Shown: one piece after another, positions 15,455 through 24,584 of the stretch
Numbering within the stretch: the stretch's first letter is position 1
Layout: every line of letters starts with the position of its first letter
Assembly: GCF_008124835.1 (NCBI RefSeq)
Contig: NZ_VNHW01000005.1
Span: 124,001 to 188,000, forward strand
DNA: 64,000 bases
Direction of reading: 5' to 3'
Origin: Blastococcus xanthinilyticus
GTDB taxonomy: Bacteria; Actinomycetota; Actinomycetes; Mycobacteriales; Geodermatophilaceae
The notes under the pieces: model-generated
The model's database searches: none
What the model was told of the DNA's origin: nothing
The model's input: the letters and a program-made list of their open reading frames with translations, nothing else
Made by a program: the position numbers and the translations under genes

Positions 15455-16339
15455 ATGGAGCGGAGCGGTCGGCTGCGGGCCGTCGCCCGCGGCGTCGTCC
15501 CGCTCGCCCGCGAGCGGCTGGTGGGCCGGGACCTCGCGCTCATCGCCGCCGGGCTCACCTTCTACGCCGGCATCGCCGTCGTGCCGCTCGTCGTGCTGGC
15601 CTTCGGGCTCACCGCGTGGCTCACCTCCCCGGAACGGGTGGCCGAGCTCGGCCGGCAGCTCGCCGGGCTGCTGCCCGGCGAGCTCGGTGCACCCGACGCG
15701 GTCGCCCGGCTGGTGGAGGCCGGCGCCGGGCTGGACGTGATCGGGGCGCTGCTGGCGCTGCTGCCCATGTCGCTCTACGGCGAGGGGCTGCGCCGGGCGC
15801 TGCTGCGCTTCAGCTCCCGCTCCGAGGGGCTCACGGGCTGGCGCGGCCGGCTGGCCGCCCTGCCGCTGCTGGTGGTCGCACCCGTCCTGCTCTACCCCCT
15901 GCTGCTGGCCACCGGCCTCATGGCCGAGCTGGCCGACCGGGGCGGGTTCGCCGCGACGGTGGGGCAGGTGGCCGTGGGCTTCTACTCGGTCCTGATCGCC
16001 CTGACGCTGCCGCTGGCCTGGGGCTTCCGGGTGGTCGGCGGTGGCCGGGTGCGCTGGCCGGCGCTGACGGTGGGCGCGCTGTTCACCGCCGCCTGCCTGT
16101 CGGGCTTCCTCCAGGGCTTCGTGCTCTTCCTGGCCCTCCCCCTGGACCTCGGCGCCCCCTTCGGCGGCCTCGACGTCGTCGGCGGGGTGGTGGCGATCGG
16201 GCTGTGGCTGTTCGTCCTGCACCTGGTGCTGCTGTGCGGCTGGCTGGTCACCCAGGCCGTGGACCAGCTCCTCGACCCGCGGTCAGCGGCCGGCCGGCCG
16301 GCCGGGGAAGCGGTCGAGCCACGAGGCGACACCCCATGA
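15455..16339 (+). CDS. YihY/BrkB family (UPF0761) membrane protein
   Basis: The 294-residue protein contains the family entry motif LIAAGLTFYAGIAVVPLVVL and about six membrane helices. These include MSLYGEGLRRALLRFS (the family's conserved Gly/Arg stretch), LPLLVVAPVLLYPLLLATG and LWLFVLHLVLLCGWLVTQA. The YihY/BrkB family was once mis-assigned as RNase BN; its role is unknown. The ATG at 15455 follows TACCCA closely, suggesting a leaderless mRNA. The last 57 bases overlap the convergent PBP gene, an unusually long tail-to-tail overlap. Confidence 0.85.
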   Translation: MERSGRLRAVARGVVPLARERLVGRDLALIAAGLTFYAGIAVVPLVVLAFGLTAWLTSPERVAELGRQLAGLLPGELGAPDAVARLVEAGAGLDVIGALLALLPMSLYGEGLRRALLRFSSRSEGLTGWRGRLAALPLLVVAPVLLYPLLLATGLMAELADRGGFAATVGQVAVGFYSVLIALTLPLAWGFRVVGGGRVRWPALTVGALFTAACLSGFLQGFVLFLALPLDLGAPFGGLDVVGGVVAIGLWLFVLHLVLLCGWLVTQAVDQLLDPRSAAGRPAGEAVEPRGDTP

Positions 16340-18688
16340 GCCCTCCGCCGGGACGGGGCCCTCGTCCGGCGGCACCGGGCCGGGATCGGGCGGCGGCGGG
16401 GCGGGAACGGGTGGTGCGACCGGCGCGGCCGGCGGAGGCGTCGGCGCGGGTGGTGGCGGAGGGGGCGGCGGCACGTACCGCGCGCCGTTGCTGACCAGCA
16501 CGGTCACCACCTGGCCGGGCACCGCCCGGGCGCCCGCCGCCGGGCTGGTCCCGACCAGCGAGCCGTCGGGCAGGTCGCTGTCGACCCGCAGCACCTGGTC
16601 GACGAAGCCGGCGTCGCCGAGCACCTGCGCGCAGTTCGCCGGCGTGCTGCACCGGGGCATGGGCACGGTGTTCCCCCGGACGACGGCCGGATCCGCCGGC
16701 GGGAACGGGGTGCTGCCCCGGGCGGTGAGGATCGGCGCCATGGCGTCGTGCCAGATGGTGGCGCCCTTGCCGCCACCGAAGCCGCCGACGTCCTCGGCCT
16801 CCTTGGGGTTGAACACCATGACGCTCGCGGCGATCTCGGGGGTGTAGCCCACGAAGGCCACCGAGACGTTCTGCTGGGTGGTCCCGGTCTTGCCGGCGAT
16901 CTGGTGGCCGGGCACGTACGCGCGCCAGCCGGTCTGCCCGCCGTAACCGGGCTCGACGTCCTGGCGGAGCATCTGGTTGAGCGTGTTCGCCACCCCGGCC
17001 GGGACGGCGTCGGGGGTGCACCGGTCGCCGTCGACCAGCGGGCGGCCGTCGTCGCCGAGCACCGGTTTCCCGGTGCGGTCCAGCAGCGCGGTCACCGGGA
17101 CGACGTCGCAGCGGGTGCCGCTCGCGCCCAGCGTCGCGTAGGCGTTGGCCAGGTCCAGCGGGCTGGTGGCCTCCGGGCCGAAGGCGAAGGAGCCGTTGTT
17201 GCCCTCGATCGTCCGCTGGGCCAGCCCCGCCGGCCCGTGCGCGAACAGGCCCATGCGCTCGGCCATCCGCACCGGCTCGGCCACGCTGCCCAGCGCATCC
17301 TCCAGCGCCAGGAAGTAGGTGTTCGAGGACTGGTAGAGCGCGGTGGTGAGGTCCAGCGTGCCGCGGTAGGTGCCGGCGTTGCGGACGTCGTAGGGCCCGC
17401 CGGCCTCCTTGTAGACCCGGGAGTAGTAGCGGCTCGGCGTCGTCAGGGTGTACCCGGTGGAGTAGCCGCGGGCCAGCGCCGCGGCGGCGACGAACACCTT
17501 GTACGTCGACCCGGCGCCGCGGCTGGGCGCGGCGTTGAGGTTGACCGACTCCTGCCGGCGGTCGTTCTCGTCGTGGCCGAACAGCCGGTTGACGCTCATC
17601 GCGAGCAGGTGCCCGGTGCCGGGCTGGACGGCGGTGAAGGTCGCGGCCAGCGAGCTCTCCAGCGGCTGGTTGGCCACCACCGCGGCGTCGCCGGCCCGCT
17701 GCAGGGCCGGGTCCAGCGTGGTCTGCACGACGTAGCCGTTGCGCTCGAGGTCCCGCTGGGTGAGCCCGAACTCCCGTTCCAGGTAGGTCTGCACGTAGTC
17801 GCAGACGTAGGCCCCGACGGGAGCCTCGGCGCAGCCGCGCGGCGGGGCGGGGGCCGGCGCCAGCCCGAGCGGCGCCGCCGACGCCTCGGCCAGCTGGACC
17901 TGGTCGATGTAGCCCTGCTCGGCCATGCGGGCCAGCACCTGGTTGCGCCGGACCGTCGCGCCCTCCGGGTCACCGAACGGGTCGTGCTCCAGGGGGTTCT
18001 GCACCAGCCCGGCCAGCAGGGCCGCCTGCGGCAGCGCCAGCGCCGCGGCGTCGACGCCGAAGAACGCCTGCGCGGCGGCCTGCACCCCGTAGGCGTTCTG
18101 GCCGAAGTAGACGATGTTGAGGTAGCGGGCGAGCAGGTCGTCCTTGCTGTAGTCGGCCTCCAGGGCCAGGGCCAGCCGGGCCTCGCGCAGCTTGCGGCCG
18201 AACGTCTTCTCGGTGGCGGCGTCGCGCTCGGCCTGGGTGGTGGCGGCCTGCAGCAGGGTCTGCTTGACCAGCTGCTGGGTGAGCGTGGAGCCGCCCTCCT
18301 CGACCTCCCCGGCGGCGAGGTTGGTGACCAGGGCCCGGGCGGTGCCCTGCACGTCCAGGCCGCCGTGGTCGTAGAAGCGGGCGTCCTCGACGGCGACCAG
18401 CGCCTGCCGCATGACCTCGGCGACCTGATCGAGCGGGACCGGCGCCCGGTTCTCCCGGTAGAAGGAGGTGATCACCTCGCCGTCGGCGGCGAGCAGGACG
18501 GTGTTGCCGGGCGGCACGTCGAGGGTGAACTCGCGCGGCGGCTCACCGAGCAGCGCGGAGGACTGCCGCGCCGCCAGCGCCGGCCCGCCCACCCAGGGCA
18601 GGAGCAGCCCGGCCAGCAGGGCGCCGGCGACCACGATCGAGCAGGCGAGGGCGAACAGCGTGCGACCCGGTGCCCTGCGCGACGCCAT
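16283..18688 (-). CDS. Bifunctional class A penicillin-binding protein (glycosyltransferase and transpeptidase) with PASTA domain
   Basis: The 801-residue protein has one N-terminal membrane anchor, then a GT51 domain with VEDARFYDHGG and GGSTLTQQLVKQ. Its transpeptidase domain has SxxK in AGSTYKVF, SxN in SSNTYF and KTG in AGKTGTTQQN. A C-terminal PASTA repeat (CAQVLGDAGFVDQVLRVDS region) and a long Pro-rich tail follow. It polymerises and cross-links peptidoglycan outside the membrane, like mycobacterial PonA1/PonA2. The ATG at 18688 has GGAGGAGGG just upstream. Its 3' end overlaps the convergent BrkB-like gene by 57 bases. Confidence 0.94.
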   Translation of the reverse strand: MASRRAPGRTLFALACSIVVAGALLAGLLLPWVGGPALAARQSSALLGEPPREFTLDVPPGNTVLLAADGEVITSFYRENRAPVPLDQVAEVMRQALVAVEDARFYDHGGLDVQGTARALVTNLAAGEVEEGGSTLTQQLVKQTLLQAATTQAERDAATEKTFGRKLREARLALALEADYSKDDLLARYLNIVYFGQNAYGVQAAAQAFFGVDAAALALPQAALLAGLVQNPLEHDPFGDPEGATVRRNQVLARMAEQGYIDQVQLAEASAAPLGLAPAPAPPRGCAEAPVGAYVCDYVQTYLEREFGLTQRDLERNGYVVQTTLDPALQRAGDAAVVANQPLESSLAATFTAVQPGTGHLLAMSVNRLFGHDENDRRQESVNLNAAPSRGAGSTYKVFVAAAALARGYSTGYTLTTPSRYYSRVYKEAGGPYDVRNAGTYRGTLDLTTALYQSSNTYFLALEDALGSVAEPVRMAERMGLFAHGPAGLAQRTIEGNNGSFAFGPEATSPLDLANAYATLGASGTRCDVVPVTALLDRTGKPVLGDDGRPLVDGDRCTPDAVPAGVANTLNQMLRQDVEPGYGGQTGWRAYVPGHQIAGKTGTTQQNVSVAFVGYTPEIAASVMVFNPKEAEDVGGFGGGKGATIWHDAMAPILTARGSTPFPPADPAVVRGNTVPMPRCSTPANCAQVLGDAGFVDQVLRVDSDLPDGSLVGTSPAAGARAVPGQVVTVLVSNGARYVPPPPPPPPAPTPPPAAPVAPPVPAPPPPDPGPVPPDEGPVPAEGSWGVASWLDRFPGRPAGR

Positions 18689-18801
18689 GACCCTCCTCCC
18701 GAGCTGGGCGGCCAGCTCAGCAGGAAAGATCACCGACCACAATCACCCGCGCGGCGGGCGGGCAACCGGAACCGCACCGTCCGTCACCGCCGACCCGCCC
18801 G

Positions 18802-20913
18802 TCACACCGGCTGTCCGGCGTCCCGCGACAGCGGTGCGGGGAGGTCGCCGCGGTGCAGGACGACCAGGGTGCTCACGGCCCGGGTCAGGACGACGTACAG
18901 CCGGTGCAGCCCGCGGCGCTCGGCGGCGACGATGGCGGCGGGGTCGGCCACGACGACCGCGTCGAACTCCAGCCCCTTGGCCAGCGTGGCGGGGACGACG
19001 GCCACCCGCCCGGGGTCCTCGCCGTCGTCGGTGAGCCGGGCGGCGGGCAGGCCGGCGGCGCCGAGCAGCGCGACCACCTCGTCGGCGACGGCGTCGGCGC
19101 AGACCACACCGATCGATCCGGGCCGCTCCACCAGGTCTGCGACCACGTCGGCCAGCGGCCCGGCGAGCGCCGCCACCGGCCGGACGGCGAGGGATCCCGG
19201 CTCGCTGCGCACCGCGGTCGCCGCCGGCAGCCCGGGCGCGATCACCGGGAGGAGCCGGTTGGCGAAGTCGAGCACCTCCGCCGGCACCCGGTAGCCGGTG
19301 GTCAGGGGGGTGACCGCGGCGGCGGGCCGGCCGAGGTCGGCCAGCGTCCGGGCCCAGTCGGCGGGCGACCAGGGGCTGGTGCCCTGGGCCAGGTCGCCGA
19401 GCACGGTGAGCGAACCGGCCCCCAGCCGCCGGGCGATCGCCCGGCACTGCATGGGCGAGAGGTCCTGCGCCTCGTCGACGACCACGTGCCCGTGGCCCGC
19501 GGTGCGCTCCAGCAGCCCGGCCAGCTCGTCGGCCAGCACCGCGTCGGCCGGCGTCCACGGCGCGCTGCGCACCGACCGGGGCACCACCGGCCAGCGCAGC
19601 AGCGCCTGCTCGTCGGCGTCCAGCACCCCCCGGGCGGCCCGGGCCAGCCGGTCGGCGTCGCTCCACAGCGCGAAGAGCAGGCCCGCGGCGTCCCAGGCCG
19701 GCCACACGCGGTCGCAGAACTCCCGCACCTCGGCGCTGCGCGCGCCGCGCCGCGTCTCGGCGTCGGTCGGGCTGCCGCCGGCGGCCTCCTTCTGCCGCCG
19801 CGCGTCCTCGGCGAGCAGCATGGCCAGGCGCTCGCGGCCGGCCGCGTAGTGCAGCAGCTGCTGGTCCTCGGCCGCCCGGCCGCGCCGGCGCAGGTCGTCG
19901 ACGGCGCGCTTGAGCCGCTCCACGGGCACCCGGTACCGCCGCCCGGCCAGCGGGACCAGGACGTCGTCGACGGGCTTCGCGATCTCCCCCCACAGCGCCC
20001 GGCGCAGCACCTCCGCCAGGCGCGCGTCGCCCTTGAGCTCGCCCGCGGCGGCGGAGTCCGCCGCCCGCACCGGCACCCGGGCGGTCAGCTCGGCGACGGT
20101 GGCCTGCGCGACGTCGACCTCGCCCAGGGTCGGCAGCACCTGCTCGATGTACCGCAGGAAGGCCCGGTTCGGCCCGACGACCAGGACGCCGGTGCGGGCG
20201 AGCTGCCCGCCGTGGGTGTAGAGCAGGTACGCCGCCCGGTGCAGGCCGACCGCGGTCTTCCCCGTGCCCGGCGCGCCCTGCACGCACAGGGACGCCGCCA
20301 GGGGCGCGCGCACGATGTCGTCCTGGTCGGGCTGGATGGTGGCGACGATGTCGCGCATCGGACCGCTGCGCGGTCGCTCGATCTCACGGAGCAGGACTCG
20401 GCTCGAATGTTCCTCCCGGAGGAACTCCCCCGGTCCGTCGCCGGCCTCGAGCACCTCGTCCTCGTAGCCGGTGAGCTCGCCGCCGGAGAACCCGAACCGG
20501 CGGCGGCGCGCGAGGCCGTGCGGATCGGTGGCGCTGGCCTGGTAGAACGGCCGGCTCATGGGCGCCCGCCAGTCGATGACCACCGGGTCGCCGGCGGCGT
20601 CGCGGACGTGCCGGCGGCCGATGTGGAACGTCTCGCCGGCGCCGGCGCCGGCGGCGGGCAGCGCGTCGGTGCGCCCGAAGAACGGCGGGACGCCGGGGTC
20701 GGCGGCCAGGGCGGCCAGCCGTCGGGCACGGGCGGCGCCGAGGCGCTCGGAGGCCCAGGAGTCGACGCCGGCATCGGTCACGGCGGAGGCGGCGACGCGC
20801 ATCTCGGCCAGGCAGCCGGCCGCGCGGTCCAGGTGGGCGCGCTCGGCGGCGAGCACGGGGTCCGCAGGGGTGGGATCGGGGACGGTGGTCTCGGAGGGTG
20901 TGGAGGGAGACAC
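18802..20913 (-). CDS. HelD/HelR-type RNA polymerase recycling ATPase (UvrD-like)
   Basis: The 703-residue protein is a superfamily 1 ATPase with Walker A GAPGTGKTAVGLHRAAYLLY and Walker B VVVDEAQDLSPMQCRAIARR. Unlike true helicases it has an N-terminal coiled segment and the DWRAPMSRPFYQAS block typical of HelD. In actinobacteria, class II HelD/HelR proteins pull stalled or rifampicin-bound RNA polymerase off DNA, which can give tolerance to rifamycins. The GTG at 20913 lacks a Shine-Dalgarno sequence but follows TAACGT by nine bases, so a leaderless mRNA is likely. It is divergent from the alcohol dehydrogenase 57 bases away. Confidence 0.85.
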   Translation of the reverse strand: MSPSTPSETTVPDPTPADPVLAAERAHLDRAAGCLAEMRVAASAVTDAGVDSWASERLGAARARRLAALAADPGVPPFFGRTDALPAAGAGAGETFHIGRRHVRDAAGDPVVIDWRAPMSRPFYQASATDPHGLARRRRFGFSGGELTGYEDEVLEAGDGPGEFLREEHSSRVLLREIERPRSGPMRDIVATIQPDQDDIVRAPLAASLCVQGAPGTGKTAVGLHRAAYLLYTHGGQLARTGVLVVGPNRAFLRYIEQVLPTLGEVDVAQATVAELTARVPVRAADSAAAGELKGDARLAEVLRRALWGEIAKPVDDVLVPLAGRRYRVPVERLKRAVDDLRRRGRAAEDQQLLHYAAGRERLAMLLAEDARRQKEAAGGSPTDAETRRGARSAEVREFCDRVWPAWDAAGLLFALWSDADRLARAARGVLDADEQALLRWPVVPRSVRSAPWTPADAVLADELAGLLERTAGHGHVVVDEAQDLSPMQCRAIARRLGAGSLTVLGDLAQGTSPWSPADWARTLADLGRPAAAVTPLTTGYRVPAEVLDFANRLLPVIAPGLPAATAVRSEPGSLAVRPVAALAGPLADVVADLVERPGSIGVVCADAVADEVVALLGAAGLPAARLTDDGEDPGRVAVVPATLAKGLEFDAVVVADPAAIVAAERRGLHRLYVVLTRAVSTLVVLHRGDLPAPLSRDAGQPV

Positions 20914-20970
20914 GGTCGGGAGACGTTACGCCGGGTGCCGGGCCCGCGTCGACGGGTTTGGATGGGGGGG

Positions 20971-21981
20971 ATGCCTGACTCGATGCTGGCCGGCCGGCTG
21001 AACGTGCGCACCCGTGAGTTCGTCGTGAAGGAGGTGCCGAAGCCGGCGCCCGGACCGGGCGAGGTGCTGATCGAGGTGAAGGCGGCGGGCATCTGCCTCT
21101 CCGACGTGCACCTCATCGAGGGGCAGCTCTCCCCGCTGTTCCTCGCCGGCGACGAGGTGACCCTCGGCCACGAGGTGGCGGGCGTCGTCGCCGAGCTGGG
21201 CGACGGCGTGCCCAGCCTGGCCGAGGGGCAGCGGGTGCTGCTGCAGGCCGGGGAGGAGAAGGGCGGCTGGGTGCACACCCGTGGCGTCGACTACGACGGC
21301 GGCTGGGCGCAGTACGCCCTCGCCACGGCCGGCACCGTCGTCCCGGTCCCCGACGACCTGCCGCTGGAGCAGGCCTGCATCGTGCCCGACGCGGTGTCCA
21401 CCCCGTGGGCCTCGATCGTCCGGACGGCGCAGGTGCGGGCCGCCCAGCCCGTCGGCGTCTGGGGCATCGGCGGCCTCGGCGCGCACGCGGTGCAGCTGCT
21501 GCGCCTGGCCGGTGCCGCGCCGATCGTCGCCGTCGACCCGGTGCCGGCCGCCCGGCAGCGGGCGCTGGACTTCGGCGCCGACCTCGCGCTCGACCCGGCC
21601 GACGACATCGCCGCCCGCGTCCGCGAGCTGACCGGCGGCGCCGGCCTGGCCTTCGCCTTCGACTTCGCCGGGGTCGCGCCGGTGCGCGAGCAGGCGGTGC
21701 GCTGCCTGGAGCGCGACGGCGCCCTCGTGCTGGTGGGGCTCACCGACCAGCCGCTGGAGATCCGCAACGGCACCCAGTTCAGCTACTTCGGCCAGCGGAT
21801 CCTCGGCCACTACGGCTCCGAGCCCGCCCACGTGGTGGAGCTGGTGGACCTGATCCGGCACCACCGGCTGGACCTGTCGCGGTCGATCTCGGGCACGCTG
21901 CCGCTCGCCGACGCCGCGGAAGGCGTGGAGCGACTGGCGCACAAGACGGGCGACCCCATCCGGCTGGTGATCACGCCCTGA
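20971..21981 (+). CDS. Medium-chain alcohol dehydrogenase family, zinc-type
   Basis: The 336-residue protein has the GroES-like N-terminal domain with the catalytic zinc ligands in AGICLSDVHLIEG and TLGHEVAGVV, and the Rossmann motif GVWGIGGLGAHAVQLLRLAG. The four-cysteine structural zinc lobe is absent, as in shorter secondary-alcohol or quinone-oxidoreductase-like members. The substrate is unknown. An ATG at 20983 is an alternative start and removes only four residues. It is divergent from the HelR-like gene. Confidence 0.85.
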   Translation: MPDSMLAGRLNVRTREFVVKEVPKPAPGPGEVLIEVKAAGICLSDVHLIEGQLSPLFLAGDEVTLGHEVAGVVAELGDGVPSLAEGQRVLLQAGEEKGGWVHTRGVDYDGGWAQYALATAGTVVPVPDDLPLEQACIVPDAVSTPWASIVRTAQVRAAQPVGVWGIGGLGAHAVQLLRLAGAAPIVAVDPVPAARQRALDFGADLALDPADDIAARVRELTGGAGLAFAFDFAGVAPVREQAVRCLERDGALVLVGLTDQPLEIRNGTQFSYFGQRILGHYGSEPAHVVELVDLIRHHRLDLSRSISGTLPLADAAEGVERLAHKTGDPIRLVITP

Positions 21982-22021
21982 CCCCTTGCGCCGCGGGTGG
22001 CCCGCGGGCGAACCTGCCCGC

Positions 22022-22651
22022 ATGAGTTCCGGACGGGCCGCCCGCGGCGCCCTGCTCGTCGCCCTCGTCGGCGTCCTGGCGGCGTGCGCCGGGGCGCAGG
22101 CGGGCGAGGCGCCGGTGCCGGAGGGCGGGATGCGCGTCGAGCTCGTGCCCCCGGGCGAGCCACCGGTCCTCCCCGAACCGCTGCCTCAGCCGGTCCCGGA
22201 GGAGATGCTCTCGCTGCCGCCGGTCACCGAGGAGATGACGGTGCTCCTCGAGGAGGTCCGGGTGCGCTGGGGCGAGCACCGCGACCTGGGGCAGTCCGAG
22301 ATCACCCTGGACCGGTCGGCGGTGATCCTGCGCTGGTACGGGGCACCACCGGCCGAGCTGGTGGCACTCGCCGAGGCGTCCGGCGGCGCGGGTTTCGACG
22401 TGCGGATCGAGCAGACCCGCTTCCGCACCACGGAGCTCGTCGAGGAGGCCGGCCGCCTGGTCCGCGAGCACGCCGGTGTGGTCCACAGCGCCTGGCCCGG
22501 GAACGACGGCGGCGGCGTCGGGATCGGGCTGGACCCCGCGGTGGCCGGCGACGGCGGCGCCGAAGACCTGGCCCGGCTCGGGATCAGCAGCCGTTTCCCG
22601 CTGTTCCCCGAGGTGACGGGCGCACCGGTGGCCGTGAGCGCCGTCGGCTGA
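22022..22651 (+). CDS. Putative lipoprotein
   Basis: The 209-residue protein starts with a signal peptide ending in the lipobox LAAC (ALVGVLAACAGAQAG), so the mature protein is probably lipid-anchored outside the membrane. The remainder is Pro/Glu-rich (PVLPEPLPQPVPEEML), followed by an alpha/beta region with alternating hydrophobic residues (ITLDRSAVILRWYGAPPAEL; FDVRIEQTRFRTTELVEEA) that resembles a small ferredoxin-like or BON-like fold. The family is not recognised. It is convergent with the Vms1-like gene, six bases apart. Confidence 0.7.
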   Translation: MSSGRAARGALLVALVGVLAACAGAQAGEAPVPEGGMRVELVPPGEPPVLPEPLPQPVPEEMLSLPPVTEEMTVLLEEVRVRWGEHRDLGQSEITLDRSAVILRWYGAPPAELVALAEASGGAGFDVRIEQTRFRTTELVEEAGRLVREHAGVVHSAWPGNDGGGVGIGLDPAVAGDGGAEDLARLGISSRFPLFPEVTGAPVAVSAVG

Positions 22652-22657
22652 CGCCGG

Positions 22658-23323
22658 TCAGGTCCGGTCGCCGGGCTCCACGATGTGGACGTCCACGGCG
22701 CGGAACTGCTTCGGCGTCTCCAGCAGGACGACCTTGGTCGGCTCCCCGACCTCCAGCGCCGGGCCGCGGCGCAGGGCGGCCAGCAGGCGCATCCGGGCGT
22801 CGGCCAGCACCTCGTCCACCAGCCCCCGGTCGCCGCCGGCGAAGAGCGCGACCACCTCGCCGGCGTGCGGCAGCAGCACCCGGGCGGCGGTCTCCACCGC
22901 GTGGTCGACGACGGCGTCGGTCTGGTTGGCGCGGCGCCGGGCGAACCGCTGCTGCGACCAGCCGCCGGCCGCCGTCCGGCCCTGGACCTGCCGGGCGTCG
23001 ACCTTGGAGACGACCAGCTGGTCGCCGTCGAAGACGCCGACCGCCCACCGGCCGCGGCGGACCAGCAGCACCGCGGCCCTGCGGGGCCGGCCCGCGGCGG
23101 CGGTGAAGCTGCCGAGCAGCGGCGTCTCCGGGGTCCAGCCGAAGGGGGCGCGCAGCGCGACGGTGGTCGTGTCGGCGCAGGTGATCCGGAGCCCGTCGGG
23201 GGCCGGCGCCACCTCGGTGAAGGCGCCGTGCCGCCCGGCGACGCCGTCCAGCCAGCGGCCCAGCCGCTCCGGCGCCACCCCGAGCTGCCGCCCGCCGCCG
23301 GCGGCGGGCCGGGGGCGGGTCAC
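22658..23323 (-). CDS. acVLRF1 family peptidyl-tRNA hydrolase (Vms1/eRF1-like release factor)
   Basis: The 221-residue protein matches the actinobacterial Vms1-like release factor family. It has an N-terminal DNA/RNA-binding-like region and a strand block RRAAVLLVRRGRWAVGVFDG. The catalytic loop GGWSQQRFARRRANQ at about 120-134 corresponds to the eRF1 GGQ loop. Such proteins cleave peptidyl-tRNA on obstructed large ribosomal subunits. The GTG start overlaps the iminopeptidase stop by four bases, so it is the last gene of a three-gene unit with an MFS transporter and a peptidase. Confidence 0.85.
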   Translation of the reverse strand: MTRPRPAAGGGRQLGVAPERLGRWLDGVAGRHGAFTEVAPAPDGLRITCADTTTVALRAPFGWTPETPLLGSFTAAAGRPRRAAVLLVRRGRWAVGVFDGDQLVVSKVDARQVQGRTAAGGWSQQRFARRRANQTDAVVDHAVETAARVLLPHAGEVVALFAGGDRGLVDEVLADARMRLLAALRRGPALEVGEPTKVVLLETPKQFRAVDVHIVEPGDRT

Positions 23324-24573
23324 CGGGACCGGAGGGTCAGCAGCCGGTCGAGGACGTCGCCGACCCGCAGGCCGTCGTGCTCGTACTCGTTGGTCACCCA
23401 GGTCCGCACGTTGCCGACGGCCTCGGCCGTCTCCAGCGACAGCCCGGCGTCGACGTACATGTCGTCGAAGTAGACCGCGGCGTCCACCGGCACCTCGTTC
23501 GCGGCCAGCCGCGCGGGGTCGTACAGCGCGGGGAACTCCGCGTGCTCCGCGAGCGCGTGCGCGGCGGGGCCGAAGGGCCGCAGCGCGGCGATCTCCTCGA
23601 ACATCCAGGGGTAGATCATCTCGCCGGTGAACGGCAGCGGCCGGCGGCTCCCGTCGAACCCGGGGCCGCGCTCGTCCTGCGCCGCCCACCCGATCGGGCC
23701 GGGGCCGGCGGCGTAGATGCTCTCGTGCAGCGCGGCGTAGAGCGGGTTGTCCCAGAAGGAGGTCCGCCGGGCGACCTGGTCGAGGAAGGTGTCGGTCAGC
23801 TCGCCGTCGTCGTCCAGCGCCTCCTCGAACAGCCAGTGCAGCTCCTCCGCGCCGGCCTGCGTGCCCAGGACCTGGCCGGTGGTCTGCAGCCGGCGCACCG
23901 AGAGCCGGTCCCCGTCGGGCAGCACGGCCTCCCCGGAAGCCAGCCGGTCGGCGACGGCGGCGACCCGCGCCACGTCGCCGGGGTAGCGCTCGTAGAAGCG
24001 GCGGGTCTTGGCGGCCACCCGCGGATAGGTGCGCCGGTAGACCTCCCGGCCGTCGGCCGCCAGCCCCGCCAGCCCACCGGTGACGAGGCACCGGTCCAGC
24101 CCCTCGGGTGCCCGGGACAGGTACGTGAGGGTGATGAAGCCGCCGTAGCTCTGGCCCAGGGTGGTCCAGCGCCGGCCGCCGTAGAAGGTGGCCCGCACGT
24201 GCTCGGCGTCGGCGACGATCGAGTCCGCCCGGAAGGCCAGCAGGTGCGCCGCGGCGGCGGCGGGGTCGGCGAAGGTGCCCATCTGCCGGCCGGTCACCCG
24301 CGAGCTGCGCCCGGTGCCGCGCTGGTCGAGCAGCACCACCCGGAACTGGCGGAGCGCGCGCTCGATCCAGTCGCCGCGGGTGGGCCGCGGCGACTTCCCG
24401 CCCGGGCCGCCCTGCAGGAAGAGCAGCAGCGGGAGGTCCTCGTCGCGCCGCTCCGGATCGACCAGCTCCCGCACGAACACCGAGATCGTCCCGCCGTCGC
24501 CGCCGTCCCAGTGCAGCGGCACGGGCACCGACCGGTCGCGGACGTGCGCGCCCGGGATCGTGTACTCCTGCAC
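23320..24573 (-). CDS. Alpha/beta hydrolase, proline iminopeptidase-like
   Basis: The 417-residue enzyme has the oxyanion block FLQGGPGGKSPRP (the HGGPG motif with Gln instead of His), LLDQRGTGRSS and the nucleophile elbow LGQSYGGFITLTYLS. These are the marks of S33 peptidases that remove N-terminal proline. The large cap domain follows. It lies 11 bases downstream of the MFS gene and overlaps the Vms1-like gene, so all three are likely one transcript. GTG start; no strong ribosome site, consistent with coupling. Confidence 0.88.
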   Translation of the reverse strand: MQEYTIPGAHVRDRSVPVPLHWDGGDGGTISVFVRELVDPERRDEDLPLLLFLQGGPGGKSPRPTRGDWIERALRQFRVVLLDQRGTGRSSRVTGRQMGTFADPAAAAAHLLAFRADSIVADAEHVRATFYGGRRWTTLGQSYGGFITLTYLSRAPEGLDRCLVTGGLAGLAADGREVYRRTYPRVAAKTRRFYERYPGDVARVAAVADRLASGEAVLPDGDRLSVRRLQTTGQVLGTQAGAEELHWLFEEALDDDGELTDTFLDQVARRTSFWDNPLYAALHESIYAAGPGPIGWAAQDERGPGFDGSRRPLPFTGEMIYPWMFEEIAALRPFGPAAHALAEHAEFPALYDPARLAANEVPVDAAVYFDDMYVDAGLSLETAEAVGNVRTWVTNEYEHDGLRVGDVLDRLLTLRSR

Positions 24574-24584
24574 GGGCCGGCCGC

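Noticed and set aside
16748-19294. Long open frame of about 850 codons antisense to the PBP gene
   Set aside because: Same shadow effect; the minus strand carries all PBP motifs in order.
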